From: an uncultured Bacilli bacterium
Lineage (GTDB): Bacteria; Bacillota_I; Bacilli_A; RF39; UBA660
Assembly: GCA_944358265.1 (NCBI GenBank)
Contig: CALVQR010000007.1
Span: forward strand, 1-33,743
Direction: 5' to 3'
DNA: 33,743 bases
In this document: positions 31,828-33,743 of the stretch, in pieces
Numbering within the stretch: position 1 is the stretch's first letter
Layout of the letters: every line of letters starts with the position of its first letter
Notes under the pieces: generated by a model
The model's input: only the letters and a program-made list of their open reading frames with translations
The model's database searches: none
Told to the model about the DNA's origin: nothing
Translations under genes and position numbers: made by a program

Positions 31828-33591
31828 CTATACTGCTCTTTTAAATAACTTATCTAATTCATATTTTGGATAATGTATTATAGTTGGTCTACCATGTGCA
31901 CAATTAAATGGATTATCACACTTTTTTAATTTTTCAATTAACATTGTTGCTTCTTCCATTGATATAGGATCACCCGCTTTTATAGATGCTTTACATGCCA
32001 TCATCGCAGATATACTATCATTAAATCTTTCTAAATCAAAATTTTTATTCATAGTTATAATTTTTTCTAACACATTTCTTACAAATACTTCTTCTAACCC
32101 TTCTTTAAACCATGTTGGATGAGCTTTTATAATAAATGAATTCATTCCAAACTCTTCAATATCTATGCCAAGTTTTTTTATAAAATCTAAATGTTCTTTT
32201 ATAATTAAAAATTCTTCTTTTGGATATTCTATATTAATAGGAAAAAGCATACTTATCGTATCTTTAGTAGGATTTTTCATTGCTTTTTTATATTTTTCAT
32301 AGTTAATTCTTTCTGCTGCGGCATGTTGATCCATTAAATACATTCCTTTTTCATTTTGACAAACTATATAAACACCTAATACCTGACCTATAGGTTCCAT
32401 AAAAGGAAACTCTCTTTTCTTAGGTTCATCTATAATATCTGTTGGACTATAATTATAATCATTTTCATCTTCTTTAATTATATTTTCAGAATTTGAAAAA
32501 TCAAATACATATTCTTTTACTTCTTCTTTTTCTATATCTTCACTTGTATCTATTTTATTTAATAAATTATCTACTTTAACCATATTATTTTCAACAGTAG
32601 GAGCTAAAAAATGGTTATTAAGTGTCTCTTTAATTTTTTCAAATACTAAATTTTTTAGATCATCAAAATTACTAAATTTAATATCCATTTTTGATGGATG
32701 AACATTAACATCCGTAAGTACAGGATCAACGATAATATTTAATATTACGATAGGATACCTATTATCAAATTTATACTTATGATATGCATCATTTATTACT
32801 TTATTAAGTTCTTGATTTCTAACTACTCTACCATTTACTATAGTAATAATGTGATTCCTATTTGATTTAGTTATTTCAGGAAGTGATATATATCCATATA
32901 TTTCATAATCATTTGTTTCACCTTTTACTTCAAGCATTTTTCTAGATACTTTAACTCCATATATATCATTAATAGTTTTAAGCAAACTGCCACTTCCTGA
33001 TGTTTTTAAAATAAGCTTATTATCATTAATTAAAGTAAATCTAATATTTGTATGTGCTAATGCCGCCCTATTAATAACAGTTGTAATATTAGATAATTCA
33101 GTATATAAACTATTTAAATATTTAAGCCTTGCTGGAGTATTATAAAATAAATTTTTTACTTCTATAATTGTTCCTTTTCTTAAATCTCCTGATTTTTGAC
33201 TTACTAAAGCTCCTGCATCAAGTTCATAAATTACACTATCAACTCCATCACATGTACTAATTAACACATTTGATACACTAGCAATTGAAGGAAGCGCTTC
33301 ACCTCTAAAACCTAATGTACTTATATTAAATAAATCATCTTCATCTTTTATTTTACTAGTTGCATGAGACTGAAAACACATAAGCGCATCTTCTTTATCC
33401 ATACCGCAGCCATTATCAGTAACTTTAATAGATTTAACACCAGATTCTATTAACTCTACTTTTATTTCTGTACTACCTGCATCTATACTATTTTCAATAA
33501 GTTCCTTTACTACTGATGCACATTTTTCAACTACTTCTCCTGCGGCAATTTTATTTGCTAAGTTTTCACTCATTATCATTATTTTTCCCAT
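31828..33591 (-). CDS. mutL: DNA mismatch repair protein MutL (endonuclease type)
   Basis: 587 residues from ATG at 33591; the in-frame GTG nine bases upstream overlaps AGGTGA. The GHKL ATPase has NLANKIAAGEVVE, ELIENSIDAGS, DNGCGM, HATSK and GFRGEALPSIAS. The C-terminal domain has DQHAAAERINYE (421-432), the DQHAxxExxxxE metal-binding motif of nicking MutL proteins, along with ACKASIKAGD and CAHGRP. MutL couples MutS recognition to strand incision in bacteria without MutH. mutS lies about 12 kb downstream on the same strand rather than adjacent. An upstream hairpin (33639-33667) separates it from the preceding gene. Confidence 0.97.
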   Translation of the reverse strand: MGKIMIMSENLANKIAAGEVVEKCASVVKELIENSIDAGSTEIKVELIESGVKSIKVTDNGCGMDKEDALMCFQSHATSKIKDEDDLFNISTLGFRGEALPSIASVSNVLISTCDGVDSVIYELDAGALVSQKSGDLRKGTIIEVKNLFYNTPARLKYLNSLYTELSNITTVINRAALAHTNIRFTLINDNKLILKTSGSGSLLKTINDIYGVKVSRKMLEVKGETNDYEIYGYISLPEITKSNRNHIITIVNGRVVRNQELNKVINDAYHKYKFDNRYPIVILNIIVDPVLTDVNVHPSKMDIKFSNFDDLKNLVFEKIKETLNNHFLAPTVENNMVKVDNLLNKIDTSEDIEKEEVKEYVFDFSNSENIIKEDENDYNYSPTDIIDEPKKREFPFMEPIGQVLGVYIVCQNEKGMYLMDQHAAAERINYEKYKKAMKNPTKDTISMLFPINIEYPKEEFLIIKEHLDFIKKLGIDIEEFGMNSFIIKAHPTWFKEGLEEVFVRNVLEKIITMNKNFDLERFNDSISAMMACKASIKAGDPISMEEATMLIEKLKKCDNPFNCAHGRPTIIHYPKYELDKLFKRAV

Positions 33592-33638
33592 ACTACTCAC
33601 CTATTACAATTATATCAATTATTAAAAAACTTATAAAG

Positions 33639-33667
33639 AAAAAAACAAGAAATTTTTTATTTCTTGT
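33639..33667 (-). terminator. Terminator of the gene entering at the right edge
   Basis: ACAAGAAAT / ATTTCTTGT (33645-33653 with 33659-33667), with a T run on the minus strand. The stem covers the stop codon (33657-33659) and the last codons. Confidence 0.8.
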
Positions 33668-33743
33668 CTTTTTTATTACTTGGCTTATAATTAAGAACTT
33701 TAGTATCCAACTTTATATCTGCTTTTGGTCCAAATTGATTTTT
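33657..33743 (-). CDS. C-terminal end of an unknown protein (partial)
   Basis: The last 28 codons of a minus-strand gene, ending ...NYKPSNKKDKK and TAA at 33657. The basic tail and the hairpin terminator over the stop support a true gene end. Too little is present to identify it; the position before mutL suggests no particular function. Confidence 0.6.
   Translation of the reverse strand, partial: KNQFGPKADIKLDTKVLNYKPSNKKDKK

Noticed and set aside
1-33743. Mobile element, phage, defence island or new multi-gene system
   Set aside because: No transposase, integrase, phage, restriction or toxin-antitoxin signature was seen, and base composition is even. The window is mainly conserved core genes with scattered unknown small genes.

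Overview
The window is chromosomal DNA from a very AT-rich, low-GC Gram-positive bacterium (Bacillota), reading the standard bacterial code. Nearly every gene is on the minus strand. Starts are usually preceded by AGGAGG- or AGGTGA-type ribosome binding sites, and transcription units end in short hairpin terminators. Sporulation genes (gpr, spoIIP, a yqxA-like gene, ylbJ-like, spoVID-like and a CotS-family kinase) together with mltG exclude wall-less Mollicutes and point to a spore-former or a recent descendant of one. Short genes, tight spacing and the compact AlaRS fit an uncultured gut Bacilli/Clostridia-type lineage, but the exact lineage is inference.

Layout. 1-1124: a truncated unknown gene and a divergent small membrane protein. 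1089-2748: spoVID-like coat morphogenesis gene overlapping a CotS/YsxE-like kinase, as in Bacillus. 2803-7651: lon, tig, an unknown gene and greA, each apparently with its own promoter and/or terminator. 7722-11380: ireB, ruvX, DUF1292, trmR, trhP1-like, trhP2-like, an operon linked to 5-methoxyuridine formation at the tRNA wobble base. 11503-15177: an alanine T-box leader controlling a P-loop kinase, an unusually short alaS, and mltG. 15237-20978: M18 aminopeptidase, a membrane protein, mutS and three small unknown genes. 21004-22507: class I glutamine amidotransferase divergent from ylbJ-like. 22529-27445: lepA, yqxA-like, spoIIP, gpr and divergent rpsT, the same order as in Bacillus subtilis. 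27512-28441: a transglutaminase-like protein, converging on miaA. 29345-33591: an unknown gene upstream of miaA, an amino-acid:sodium symporter and mutL. 33657-33743: the last codons of a further gene.

How the genes work together. The window combines translation quality control and tRNA modification (alaS, trmR/trhP, miaA, lepA, tig, rpsT), DNA repair (mutS, mutL, ruvX), proteolysis (lon, M18, gpr) and endospore formation. It is mostly core genome. I saw no phage, insertion sequence, CRISPR array, toxin-antitoxin or defence island, and no tRNA or rRNA gene. The most unusual items are the AlaRS lacking both the beta-barrel of its editing region and the C-Ala domain, the archaeal-looking kinase under the alanine T-box, a probable pseudokinase next to spoVID, a palindromic operator on the lon promoter, and hairpin terminators that repeatedly include the stop codon.
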